Source: JAPPKS01 sp963667895 (GTDB lineage: Bacteria; Poribacteria; WGA-4E; PCPOR2b). From it: a stretch of 64,000 nucleotides of DNA. A program made the position numbers and the translations under genes. Below, one piece after another: positions 17,147 to 25,934 of the stretch. A model generated the notes under the pieces. That model saw nothing but the letters and a program-made list of their open reading frames with translations, was not told the DNA's origin and searched no databases. The first letter of the stretch is position 1. The number at the start of each line of letters is the position of its first letter. The stretch spans positions 2,232,001 to 2,296,000 of the forward strand of contig OZ245030.1 of assembly GCA_965223985.1 (NCBI GenBank). The letters run 5' to 3'.

Positions 17147-17498
17147 AATCAAGGCGCAAGTCGAGCGGTGCTTAGAGGAGTTTATGCGAGGGGACCTCAC
17201 TCAGGCTAGTCTGAATGGCATTCTCGAAGCGATGGACGAAACGCCGCCGCGGCAACAGTTGTTGTTCCTGCGCGTTGAAGGGTGGACGATTCATTCAGGT
17301 GTCATCGGCATGTTGATGCTGGACAACGGCGAGATTAACGAAGGCCCATTGAATCCGGAGGACTGGCCGTACAAGACTGTGATTGATGCTATTCAGGATG
17401 GCTGGCGTGTAATCAAATTTCCTGAACTCGCCCTCTGGGTCGATGAGACGCGGACCTATGAGGTCGGTGGCGAGTTTGTGCTTGAAAAGTGGAGATGA
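17130..17498 (+). CDS. Small conserved-looking protein of unknown function
   Basis: 122 aa. The ATG at 17130 has a GGGAGGG site and lies inside the last codons of the aldo/keto reductase; a longer frame from 17109 is less likely. I do not recognise a family. The protein is acidic, has no membrane segment or signal, and is predicted mixed alpha/beta: an N-terminal helix (KIKAQVERCLEEFMR), then LFLRVEGWTIHSGVIGMLML, and a C-terminal strand-rich part (RTYEVGGEFVLEKWR). It ends three bases before the next PhyH gene, so it is part of an operon. Coding is supported by the tight packing on both sides. Confidence 0.7.
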   Translation: MDEYSKIKAQVERCLEEFMRGDLTQASLNGILEAMDETPPRQQLLFLRVEGWTIHSGVIGMLMLDNGEINEGPLNPEDWPYKTVIDAIQDGWRVIKFPELALWVDETRTYEVGGEFVLEKWR

Positions 17499-17501
17499 GT
17501 A

Positions 17502-18416
17502 ATGAGAACTACAGATGATATTCGCCCAACGTTGACCGACTCCCAGATTCTCGATTTTTGTAAGAAAGGTTATATGATACTTCCGGCGGTCGTGCCGGAT
17601 GAGATTAACCGGAGAGTCATCCAATACACCAATGAAATTGCGCAGACTCGGCCGGAGTTCCGAGCGCCGCGGCGCTCCGGCGAGATTGAATTTCACCTTC
17701 CACTAATGGAGGAGGACTGGTTCGTCGAGCATGTTCTGCTCAACACGGAAGCAGCAGGCGCTGCACGTTCGCTGCTTGGGAGCGGCTTTACGCTCCCCAT
17801 CATTATCAGCGACCACCGTGCCGAAACACCGATGCCGAAGCCAGGAGGTTGGCACCGTGACGGCAATTACGTCCTTGAAAAGAAACTGAACTATGTCGAG
17901 GTATTCTACCACCCGGAGGACGTACCGATGGAAAACGGCCCCACGGCGATTTTGCCAGGGTCCCATCACCTAGCCTCCGCGCCCGTTGGTCATTACGGCA
18001 ACCTCAAGGGTGTCGCGTATTTCGCGCCGCCGGAGGCGCCAGCCGGATCTATTCTGATTATGTCGTATAACTTGTGGCACCGTCGAACCCCGTCGACAGC
18101 AAAGGGATATCGACATATGTTCCGCTTTAACTATTGGCGGACGACGCCGCCGGTCAGGGATTGGGTCATTGAACCGGAGTTCGATCTGCGAACCGCGGAC
18201 TATGAGTTCTTCGATCGCCCCACGACGCGGCCGCCGACCCGGGATTGCAACGACGCAGCTGAAATGTTCTTCTGGTTGTGTGGGAAGGGCAACGAGTTCG
18301 CGGTAATGGGCGGACAGTGCTGGCCCAGTCCGCATAAAGGTCTTGATGGTGCCGTTCGAGGCTTTCCCGGCGACATCACCGATGAACGCGTGTGGTTCAA
18401 CCAGAAGCCTGCATGA
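17502..18416 (+). CDS. Phytanoyl-CoA dioxygenase (PhyH) family protein 2
   Basis: 304 aa Fe(II)/2-oxoglutarate oxygenase. H118 and D120 (GWHRDGN) and distal H193 (LWHRRTP) form the metal triad; R204 or R208 is the likely 2-oxoglutarate ligand. LPGSHH is at 151-156. It is a paralogue of the genes at 14262 and 21914 but about 30 residues longer. The C-terminal end (about 250-304) contains a conserved NDAAEMFFWLCG block also present in the other two. The start ATG is three bases after the stop of the upstream small gene, arguing for translational coupling. Confidence 0.93.
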   Translation: MRTTDDIRPTLTDSQILDFCKKGYMILPAVVPDEINRRVIQYTNEIAQTRPEFRAPRRSGEIEFHLPLMEEDWFVEHVLLNTEAAGAARSLLGSGFTLPIIISDHRAETPMPKPGGWHRDGNYVLEKKLNYVEVFYHPEDVPMENGPTAILPGSHHLASAPVGHYGNLKGVAYFAPPEAPAGSILIMSYNLWHRRTPSTAKGYRHMFRFNYWRTTPPVRDWVIEPEFDLRTADYEFFDRPTTRPPTRDCNDAAEMFFWLCGKGNEFAVMGGQCWPSPHKGLDGAVRGFPGDITDERVWFNQKPA

Positions 18417-18506
18417 GGTGAACACAAGCCGTCGACTGGACGAGGCGCACCTTAATTTAAAAGTGAGAGTGCGCCTCTTTGTGCGCTCATTCCAAAAGGA
18501 GAAGAA

Positions 18507-19346
18507 ATGCTGGAGCTTTCGGCGAATATCGAATTTCTCTTCCGTGACCGCGATTTCGTGAACCGTATAGATGCCGTGGCAGAGCTCGGTCTGACTGCCC
18601 TCGAATTCGGACCTGACCCCGAAGCGACATCGGGTGACCTGGACATGTCGGCTATTGCTGATCGAGTCAGGCGGCACAATCTAGTTGTTGCAAACATCAG
18701 TGTCCAGCCCCGCATGCGTTTAATCGACGGTGACCGAAACGATGCCTTAGCCCAAGCCGTACGGCAGTCCTGCCAGTTGGCTCGGCAATTGAGGTGTTCG
18801 CTGATGGGCGTGCTGGTCGAAGAGGTGAAGTGGACACCTGGACAGCCGTGGTACGATTACCAGCGCGACGAAAAACAACGCGACCTTCGCCGTCGCCAGC
18901 GAGACAATATTGTTCGCGCTGTGAAAACTGTGGCGCCAATTGCGGAGGGAGAGGGGATGACGCTCCTTATGGAGTGCCTGAACACTTTAGTCGACCACGC
19001 GGACTATTTCATCGCGTCTTGGCAGGAGGGCGTTTCCATCGTTAGAGAAGTGGACAGCCCGGCTGTCGCGTTGACCTTTGACGCTTATCATCACCAAATC
19101 AACGAGGGCAACTTGATAAGCAGCCTGACGCAGGACATTGACGTGGTTCGGCACATCCATATCGCCGATGTGCCAGGTCGGCACGAGCCCGGTACGGGTG
19201 AAATCAATTATCTAAACCTGCTCACTGCAGCGAAGCGGGCGGGCTACGAAGGATATCTCGGTCTCGAGTGTGTTCCGACCATGAGTGATGTGAGTGTTGC
19301 GCTTGCGCCTATCAGGGAGATTGTCGACCAAGTTAATCGCACTTAA
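18507..19346 (+). CDS. Hydroxypyruvate-isomerase-like sugar phosphate isomerase/epimerase (TIM barrel)
   Basis: 279 aa, AP-endonuclease-2-type TIM barrel, with AAAAGGAG ahead of the ATG. Putative metal and catalytic residues lie at strand ends as in hydroxypyruvate isomerase and tagatose-3-epimerase: E156 (LMECLN), D192 (LTFDAYHH), H218 (HIHIADVPGR) and E254 (LGLECVP). The HIADVPGRHEPGTGEINY block is especially like hydroxypyruvate isomerases. The enzyme probably interconverts a small ketose or hydroxy-oxo acid. It closes a plus-strand run PhyH, MBL-fold, AKR, small protein, PhyH, isomerase, which looks like one catabolic operon. Confidence 0.88.
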   Translation: MLELSANIEFLFRDRDFVNRIDAVAELGLTALEFGPDPEATSGDLDMSAIADRVRRHNLVVANISVQPRMRLIDGDRNDALAQAVRQSCQLARQLRCSLMGVLVEEVKWTPGQPWYDYQRDEKQRDLRRRQRDNIVRAVKTVAPIAEGEGMTLLMECLNTLVDHADYFIASWQEGVSIVREVDSPAVALTFDAYHHQINEGNLISSLTQDIDVVRHIHIADVPGRHEPGTGEINYLNLLTAAKRAGYEGYLGLECVPTMSDVSVALAPIREIVDQVNRT

Positions 19347-19427
19347 TCAGACCACCGGTTGCGGCGGGGAGCGTGGAAAGAGGTGTCAGGAAGGTTTCGG
19401 TAATTTCGCAAATGTTCGGCGTGTTGG

Positions 19428-19464
19428 AAAAAACCTTCGGAAGATTCAAAAACCTTCCGAAGGT
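19428..19464 (-). terminator. Intrinsic terminator of the LamG gene at 19475 (minus strand)
   Basis: An 11-bp perfect stem (ACCTTCGGAAG at 19433-19443 against CTTCCGAAGGT at 19454-19464) has a 10-base loop. On the minus strand it is followed by six T (19433-19428). It begins 10 bases past the stop of the LamG gene, where a terminator is expected. Confidence 0.85.
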
Positions 19465-19474
19465 CGAGTAACGG

Positions 19475-20242
19475 CTATTTGGAAGCCTTCATTTTCGCCC
19501 ATGTGCTCGTGAGTCTGCCAGCAGCATCTACAGAGGTTGTTGACTCCAATCCTGCGAGCGCCTCATAATTCTGTGTGGCTTCCTCTGCGCTGAGCGCGCG
19601 GTCATAAAGGCCGACATCATCAATCAAGCCCTCCCAGAACTCAGCAGGGTCTGGATTCGCTCCGATGGCGCCACTCCCCATTGGGGTGTCAATGGGTTCA
19701 CCTAAATCGTTGTTTGTGACCTCTGCTCCATCCAGATAAATGACGTTGGTACCAGCTCCATCATAAACAGCCGCCACATAGTGCCACTCCCCTAGAGAAA
19801 CGGTAGGACCATCCGTATCAAGACCCCATTGGGCAATAAAAATCTGCTCGGGGCTCAAACGCCCGGTCGCTACGCCAAAGCCGCGGGCCTTTCCGTCCCA
19901 AATTCCGTATGCCGCAATATACTGAGACGTACCGCGGTCAGTAACTTCTCTTTTGAACCAAGCAGACCAAGTCCTGGCGTCATTTCCAGTGGGGAAGCCA
20001 TCCATGGCAAAAGCCACAGCATCATCGCCGTCAAATTTCATAGCATTAGCACCGATGTAACCGGCGACCATCTCTGGATCGCCTACGATTGTTCCATCGT
20101 TAGTTCCAACTTTGTCTGTGATGTCTCCACCCTCGAAAGACCAGTAGCTAACAAGTCCATCTGTGACGACTTGGGCTTCTGCGGTATAAGCAAAAGCAAC
20201 CACCATTATCACCACAAAAAGGAGCGCTAAGTTTTTAAACAT
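19475..20242 (-). CDS. Secreted LamG/concanavalin-like protein 1
   Basis: 255 aa. A signal peptide covers about 1-23 (LALLFVVIMVVAFAYTAEA), after a GAGGAGGT ribosome-binding site. One LamG (concanavalin A-like) jelly-roll domain fills about 27-235, with GLVSYWSFEGG, DGTIVGDP, EWHYVAAVYDG, IYLDGAEV and the end motif GLIDDVGLYDRALSAEEA. LamG domains bind carbohydrate or protein. The final residues VDAAGRLTSTWAKMK recur, changed, at the ends of the LamG proteins at 20489 and 56502. It is a neighbour and close paralogue of the gene at 20489. The role is inferred to be surface or secreted adhesion or glycan binding. Confidence 0.9.
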   Translation of the reverse strand: MFKNLALLFVVIMVVAFAYTAEAQVVTDGLVSYWSFEGGDITDKVGTNDGTIVGDPEMVAGYIGANAMKFDGDDAVAFAMDGFPTGNDARTWSAWFKREVTDRGTSQYIAAYGIWDGKARGFGVATGRLSPEQIFIAQWGLDTDGPTVSLGEWHYVAAVYDGAGTNVIYLDGAEVTNNDLGEPIDTPMGSGAIGANPDPAEFWEGLIDDVGLYDRALSAEEATQNYEALAGLESTTSVDAAGRLTSTWAKMKASK

Positions 20243-20488
20243 CGATCGTACCTCCTCAAACTGTTTGGACCTCCGACGTTTCGAGCACTTCGGAAGTCTG
20301 TAATATTATAGTGGAATGATTGAAAGTTAGCCTAATTTGCCGCGCCAATGGATTTAAACCCTCCCGACAAAATATCGCCAATCAGTAATATTCGTATTCT
20401 AACACACAATTCAGTGCCTGCCAAGCGAAAAATCCGCCCTTGTTTAATGAATGACTGCAGTAGTCATTAAGGTTCATTTTATGAAGTG

Positions 20489-21268
20489 TCATGGTCTTGC
20501 TTTCATTTTGCCCCATGTGGTTGATACCTTTCCAGCGGGATTCACCCCAAACTTTATGTCCGAATTGAAGTTCTGAACGACTTCCTCTGCAGTTAGCGCG
20601 CGATTATAAAGCCCGACTTCATCAATGAAGCCCTCCATTGATTCTTCGAAATTTGTATTTGCTCCGATTACTCCCTGGTTGTTATTTGGTACGTTTGGCT
20701 TCATCGCTAGATCCCGTTCAGCCACCACTTCTCCGTCTAAATACAGCGTATTGTGCAACTTTCCGTCATAGACAGCCGCCACATAGTGCCATTCGTCGAA
20801 AGTGTCGATATTGGGACCAAAAGTATCAAAATTTGGGCCCCATTGCGTCATAAAGAGCCGATCAGCCCTATTATGCCCAGTTCCAATTCCAAAACCTTCA
20901 CCGCCAGGTTCCCTCCAAAAGCCGTATGTAACAATATACTGAGACAAGGGAGCACTGGCTTCTCTTTTAAACCAAACGGACCATGTCGTAGCTGCATTTC
21001 CATTCGGGAAACCTACGTTTTCAAAAAATACGGCATCGTCCCCAGAAAACTGCAGGGCTTTTCCGGATACCCCTTCAACAAACTTCGGATTGCCTCTGAT
21101 TGTCCCATTGTTTGGTCCAACCTCGTCCCGGATTTCTCCACCCTTTTTCTCATCTAAACGCCAGTAGCTCACAAGCCCATCTTCGACGATTTGGGCGCCC
21201 GCCGTATAGCAAGCCAAAGCAACTAAACCGGCAACGACAAAAAGTACAGCGAACCTTCTGTTAATCAT
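20489..21268 (-). CDS. Secreted LamG/concanavalin-like protein 2
   Basis: 259 aa paralogue of the protein at 19475, in the same direction. The signal peptide (about 1-25: FAVLFVVAGLVALACYTAGA) follows a GGGAGGT site. The LamG domain includes GLVSYWRLDEKKGG, WHYVAAVYDGK, LYLDGEVV and GFIDEVGLYNRALTAEEV. The C-terminus reads VNPAGKVSTTWGKMKARP, the shared tail motif. The 246 bases between the two LamG genes contain a 7-bp inverted repeat (20449-20467) without a T-run, so a shared transcript is possible. Confidence 0.9.
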   Translation of the reverse strand: MINRRFAVLFVVAGLVALACYTAGAQIVEDGLVSYWRLDEKKGGEIRDEVGPNNGTIRGNPKFVEGVSGKALQFSGDDAVFFENVGFPNGNAATTWSVWFKREASAPLSQYIVTYGFWREPGGEGFGIGTGHNRADRLFMTQWGPNFDTFGPNIDTFDEWHYVAAVYDGKLHNTLYLDGEVVAERDLAMKPNVPNNNQGVIGANTNFEESMEGFIDEVGLYNRALTAEEVVQNFNSDIKFGVNPAGKVSTTWGKMKARP

Positions 21269-21913
21269 TAGTCTTACCTCCCGATTTTTCCGTTGAACCG
21301 ACTATCCTCCAACCCAGAGAATTCTTGGATAGGTTCGACGTTTTTCGCCTAATCCTCGACTCGGATTTGAATGCCAAATATCCCATGCCTTAGACCAAGG
21401 CTCTATTATCTCTTCAATATAACACGATCCCCTAAAAAAATCAACGGGAAATTGGATATACCCCTTTTAATTGCCTCAAATCACCTGCTGTGTCAAATCC
21501 GCCTTTCATAGCGCGAACCCAACCGACACCTCCGTAAATTCGTGTTTCTTTCACAGAGTCCGAGCGTTCGCCGCGCTTTTTTGAACTTCAGTGTTTTTTT
21601 TCTCGACAAAAAATCAGACTTTATAGTAAACTAATTGTGTAGCATCACAATCACCATTCATGTATGAATGACACCGACTTTAGGTTCGTAGTGGAGGTGT
21701 TTTATCCTCGACTCCCTCCTTAAAACGGCGATTAATCGCCCGACTACAAACCGTTGTTGTATTGATGTTAGTGCCGTTTAGACTACTCTCGTGTGTCGAA
21801 CGAAACAGCAATCCTTTGGGTACCTTCAGCTACTTGAGAAAATCTGAGCTCAAACATGTTTGCCCCGATAGGTTCCGAGAGGATAAACCGTCCCAACATG
21901 GAGACAACTCACT
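21269..21913. other. AT-rich divergent intergenic region
   Basis: 645 bases between the minus-strand LamG gene and the plus-strand PhyH gene. No gene or RNA was recognised. It is AT-rich around 21400-21480 and 21580-21660 and must hold both promoters, but I could not single out a convincing -35/-10 pair with proper spacing. Confidence 0.4.
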
Positions 21914-22744
21914 ATGGAGAATACATACGACTGCGCACCAACACTAACGGACTCGCAGGTGCTAGAATTCTGCAGGCGGGGCTTCCTGATGCTGGAGGCC
22001 GTCGTTCCCGATGAAATCAACCGGAAGGTGGTTGAATTTTTCGAAGAGCAGCCCAGGGGAGGTAACGCTGCGAGTATAGATGGAGTCGCCGAGAATGTGT
22101 TGCTTAATCCGCAAGCAACCGGTGCGGTACGATCCCTCTTAGGCAAAAATTTCACTTATCCTTTTCACCTGGGTGAGGGACCTCGAGCCCAGTGTCCCAT
22201 GCCCGCAGGTCCATGGCACGTCGATGGCGGTGCGGTGTTCGGACCCAAACTGGATAGTCTCCTAGCCTTCTACTATCCACAGGATACCCCACCGGAACTG
22301 GGACCGACCGAGATATTGCCGGGTTCTCATTTCCTCATCGCCGACGGAATCCCTTCCATGGCGCATTACGGCAGCATTCGGGGCGCAGTTTCTACCACTG
22401 CCCCGGCAGGTTCTATCTTCTTAACCGCCTACACCGTCTGGCACCGTCGCCCCGCGTCCACGGCAAAGGCTGTCCGCAATCTGTCGAAGTATGGGTATAC
22501 TCGAACTGTGCCACCGGAGCGCGACTGGATTCGAGAACCGGATTTTGAGCCTATGAGTGCCAAAGGTCTGCCCGCAGGTCCCACCTACCACCGCGAATAC
22601 CATCGCGCTATCAATGACGCTGCCGAGATGTTCTACTGGTTGTGTGGGAAAGAGGATGAATATCGCTTGTCCGCGCAGCACAATCAGCCTGTTTTCCTTT
22701 CCAAATACCACAATGTAAAGATGTCACAATCTGTAAATGAGTAA
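21914..22744 (+). CDS. Phytanoyl-CoA dioxygenase (PhyH) family protein 3
   Basis: 276 aa Fe(II)/2-oxoglutarate oxygenase, the closest paralogue of the gene at 14262: the first 36 residues are nearly the same. Metal ligands are H102 and D104 (PWHVDGG) and H177 (VWHRRP), with R188 for 2-oxoglutarate; LPGSHF is at 135-140. A long stretch before the metal site is shortened relative to the other two. GGAG lies shortly before the ATG. It stands apart from the main cluster, beyond the two LamG genes. Confidence 0.93.
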   Translation: MENTYDCAPTLTDSQVLEFCRRGFLMLEAVVPDEINRKVVEFFEEQPRGGNAASIDGVAENVLLNPQATGAVRSLLGKNFTYPFHLGEGPRAQCPMPAGPWHVDGGAVFGPKLDSLLAFYYPQDTPPELGPTEILPGSHFLIADGIPSMAHYGSIRGAVSTTAPAGSIFLTAYTVWHRRPASTAKAVRNLSKYGYTRTVPPERDWIREPDFEPMSAKGLPAGPTYHREYHRAINDAAEMFYWLCGKEDEYRLSAQHNQPVFLSKYHNVKMSQSVNE

Positions 22745-22809
22745 CCGATCGGCGGTTGTCACCCCGCCGGAACCGGCGGACTCAATTCTAGTTTCAATCA
22801 GCCCTTCCG

Positions 22810-23769
22810 ATGAAATACCAGAGCTTTTCGACGCTCATGGATAAAATTGTCCGTTTTACCGAGTCGCCGTTCTACACAACCCTGACCCCGCTGATTTCGA
22901 CGCTTTTACTGTTGGTAATGGGTGTACTCACTGTCGCCAATATTAGCGCTGATGACGACGTTGCAGAGGGACCGCCGGCGGAGATTACCTCCCCGACCGA
23001 CGGGGCTTTGATGCGCCTGATTCCCGCCGGCGAGTTTGAGATGGGAGACCATTTCGATGATGGTGCTGACGACGACCTACCGGTGCACACGGTCTATCTC
23101 GATGATTTCTACATCGATGTCTATGAAGTGACCAACGCTCAATACAAGGCGTTTATGGAGGCGAAGGGACACCGGGCGCCGCCCTTTTGGAGCGATCCGC
23201 AATACAACCAACCCAACCAGCCGGTTGTCGGCGTCAATTGGCATGATGCCGTCGCCTACGCCAAATGGGCGGGTAAACAGCTTCCCACCGAAGCCCAATG
23301 GGAAAAAGCCGCCAGAGGCGGGTTGGTGGGTAAACGTTATGTGTGGGGCGATTCACCGAACCCTCCCGCAGAAGCAGGAAATTTGGCTGATGAAGCCGCA
23401 AAGAGAGCGTTTCCCAGTTGGACAATCTTTGAAGGGTATGATGACGGTTACGCACGTACCGCTCCCGTTGGCAGCTTCTCGCCCAACGGCTACGGCTTAT
23501 ACGATATGGAAGGCAATGTCTGGGAGTGGTGCATGGACGAATACCAAGGAAGCTTCTATACGACCAGCCCAAAGAACAATCCGGTGGCAGGTGGGTTGCT
23601 AGACTTTGTGAATGGCAATCTCAGAGGTCTTACATCCGATCGCGTTCTGCGCGGTGCGTCTTGGTTCAATATTCCGAGCGACCTGCCCGTGGGGCTCCGA
23701 CTCAACTACGATCCATCGGACACGCAGAACTTCCGCGGGTTTCGTTGCACAGGGCTTAATTCCCTTTAA
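22810..23769 (+). CDS. Formylglycine-generating-enzyme-like (SUMF1/FGE-sulfatase) domain protein, membrane-anchored or secreted
   Basis: 319 aa. A hydrophobic segment at about 25-47 (LISTLLLLVMGVLTVANIS) gives an exported or anchored protein. The SUMF1-type domain follows: MRLIPAGEFEMGD, YIDVYEVTNAQYKAFM, PVVGVNWHDAVAYAKWAGKQLPTEAQWEKAARGG (split here by position, about 135-168), GLYDMEGNVWEWC, RVLRGASW and FRGFRC. The two active-site cysteines of true sulfatase-activating enzymes are absent: the loop after RGASW contains no Cys until the last GFRC. It is therefore probably not an authentic formylglycine generator but one of the many SUMF1-domain proteins with other roles. Confidence 0.85.
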   Translation: MKYQSFSTLMDKIVRFTESPFYTTLTPLISTLLLLVMGVLTVANISADDDVAEGPPAEITSPTDGALMRLIPAGEFEMGDHFDDGADDDLPVHTVYLDDFYIDVYEVTNAQYKAFMEAKGHRAPPFWSDPQYNQPNQPVVGVNWHDAVAYAKWAGKQLPTEAQWEKAARGGLVGKRYVWGDSPNPPAEAGNLADEAAKRAFPSWTIFEGYDDGYARTAPVGSFSPNGYGLYDMEGNVWEWCMDEYQGSFYTTSPKNNPVAGGLLDFVNGNLRGLTSDRVLRGASWFNIPSDLPVGLRLNYDPSDTQNFRGFRCTGLNSL

Positions 23770-23850
23770 CTCCTTAACCCCTTCGCCGCGCAGCATACCA
23801 TCCTGATACCTCGTAGATTAGCCTCGTGTCCAACCGATGTGGAGGCATAG

Positions 23851-25251
23851 ATGCACACACGACTTGAGAAAGACAGTATGGGCGAAGTGGAAGTCCCCGC
23901 GGATCGATACTGGGGCGCACAAACCCAACGGTCCATCCACAATTTTAAGATTGGCGGTGAGCGTTTCCCGCGCGAGATGATCCGGGCGCTCGGAATCGTG
24001 AAGTATTCCGCCGCCGAAGTGAACGCCCAATTGGGGGAATTGGAACAAGCTAAAGCGGATGTTATCATCACAGCCGCTCAGGAAGTGATTGGCGGTATCC
24101 TTGACAATCATTTTCCCTTGGTCGTCTGGCAGACCGGCAGCGGCACTCAGACGAATATGAACGTGAACGAAGTGATTGCCAACCGGGCGATTGAGATGCT
24201 CGGCGGCGTTTTAGGCAGTAACCATCCCATCCATCCAAACGACCATGTTAACCGATCTCAATCAACCAATGACATCTTTCCGACCGCTATCCACGTTGCC
24301 ATGGTGGAAAGTATTCACCATCACCTTATTCCCGCAGTGACAAGATTGCAGAACGCGCTCGCCAATCAAGCCGAAGCGTTCAAAGACATCGTGAAGATCG
24401 GGCGAACACACCTGCAAGATGCAACCCCGCTGACGCTCGGGCAAGAGTTCTCTGGGTACGCATCGCAGCTGACCCATGCACTCCGCACAATACATAGCTG
24501 TCTCTCTCATCTTTATGAATTGCCGATTGGAGGAACGGCAGTCGGCACCGGTTTAAATACCCATCCCGAGTACGCGGTAAATGCTGCGGCGGCAATAGCA
24601 AGGCTAACCGGCTTCCCGTTTATAACCGCGCCCAACATGTTTGAAGCCCTTGGTGGACGAGATGCTGTTGTCGAAGCGAGCGGCGCGTTCAAAACGCTGG
24701 CGTGTTCGCTCAATAAGATTGCAAACGACATCCGGTGGCTGGGGAGCGGCCCGCACTGTGGAATTGGAGAACTTTTCCTACCGACAAATGACCTGCAGAG
24801 TTCCATTATGCCGGGAAAGACCAATCCAACGCAGTGTGAAGCAATGACTATGGTTTGCGCGCAGGTTATCGGAAACGATACTACCATCGCCATAGCCGGG
24901 GCTTCCGGCAACTTCGAACTCAATGTGTTTATGCCCGTTATCGCTTTTAACGCCTTGCAATCGATTCGTCTTTTGGGGGACGTTTGCAACTCATTTACCC
25001 AAAATTGTGTCCTTGGCATTCGTCCAAACTTGCAAAAAATCAATCAATATCTGAACGACTCCTTAATGTTGGTAACCGCACTCTCGCCCAAAATTGGCTA
25101 TGACAACGCCGCCCTGGTGGCGAAAACTGCGCATACTGAAGGTAAAACGCTGCGACAGGTTGCCCTCGAACTGAACCTCTTGACCGCGGCAGAATTCGAT
25201 CAAACTGTAGTTCCCAGCAAAATGACTCGCCCAAACGTGAAGGCAGATTAA
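23851..25251 (+). CDS. fumC: Fumarate hydratase class II
   Basis: 466 aa, the normal length. It catalyses the reversible hydration of fumarate to malate in the TCA cycle. Family hallmarks: DSMGEVEVPADRYWGAQTQRS at the N-terminus, GSGTQTNMNVNEVI (about 98-111), NDIFPTA, GRTHLQDATPLTLGQE (about 185-200), and the superfamily signature SSIMPGKTNPTQCEA (about 317-331), which carries the catalytic serine loop. The start ATG at 23851 follows GGAGGC. It stands alone, followed by a long non-coding gap. Confidence 0.97.
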   Translation: MHTRLEKDSMGEVEVPADRYWGAQTQRSIHNFKIGGERFPREMIRALGIVKYSAAEVNAQLGELEQAKADVIITAAQEVIGGILDNHFPLVVWQTGSGTQTNMNVNEVIANRAIEMLGGVLGSNHPIHPNDHVNRSQSTNDIFPTAIHVAMVESIHHHLIPAVTRLQNALANQAEAFKDIVKIGRTHLQDATPLTLGQEFSGYASQLTHALRTIHSCLSHLYELPIGGTAVGTGLNTHPEYAVNAAAAIARLTGFPFITAPNMFEALGGRDAVVEASGAFKTLACSLNKIANDIRWLGSGPHCGIGELFLPTNDLQSSIMPGKTNPTQCEAMTMVCAQVIGNDTTIAIAGASGNFELNVFMPVIAFNALQSIRLLGDVCNSFTQNCVLGIRPNLQKINQYLNDSLMLVTALSPKIGYDNAALVAKTAHTEGKTLRQVALELNLLTAAEFDQTVVPSKMTRPNVKAD

Positions 25252-25934
25252 CCCCTCCCACTTTCAGACGAGGGATCCTAACGATTGAGGTAAGTTCAAA
25301 CAGCAACCTTTCAATGTCGTTTTTATCGGCATGCAAGGGAACAAACCCGCCTTTTCTTGAATATTACCACGAACACTTTCAAATAACAGTTCAAGTATAG
25401 AGAGGGTTGCCTCAGTGATGTTTATTAGGTATAATATGCCTACTAATCTGAAGTTTACAAGAAATTTAGGTCTATGAACGTGTCTAAATGTGAACATGAC
25501 CTATTTGCATCAATAATAGTGAAATCAAGGGTATGAAACGGTACAAGTATTAAACCCATTGCATTGCTGAATCACCTTCTTAACGTCTGCAGAACACGGT
25601 AGTTTTGAAAGCTACTTCAAAGTTAAAGTGGGTACTTAGCATTTGCAAGATTTTGTTCATTCAATATCCTCTATTTCTCAACAACTGTGATTGCCAATAA
25701 TGTAATTCTCGCCCCACACATCGCACCTCACTTCGAGTGCACACCCAGTCTGGAATTGGAGAATAGATAACAACTAGCTTGAGCTGTGGTGCTTGGATTC
25801 TGCCAATCCACTACGCGCAGCCGTCGCCTCATTCTGCGAAAAATGTCGGCCCCTGAGAGCAGATAATCCCAACAGGAATTGGGCGAAATGTTTTTGAACA
25901 AGACGAATCTTAAACGAGAAAGGAATATCACCGA
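25252..25934. other. 683-base gene-free stretch between fumC and the transketolase gene
   Basis: No credible gene on either strand. It holds one well-formed plus-strand promoter candidate at 25407-25435, about 500 bases before the transketolase start. The remaining sequence shows no clear hairpin with a T-run. Confidence 0.4.
25407..25435 (+). promoter_or_regulatory. Candidate sigma70-type promoter, TTGCCT-17-TATAAT
   Basis: TTGCCT (25407-25412) and a consensus TATAAT (25430-25435) are separated by exactly 17 bases. The next gene on this strand starts 500 bases later, so this would give a very long leader or a separate small RNA. Confidence 0.45.
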
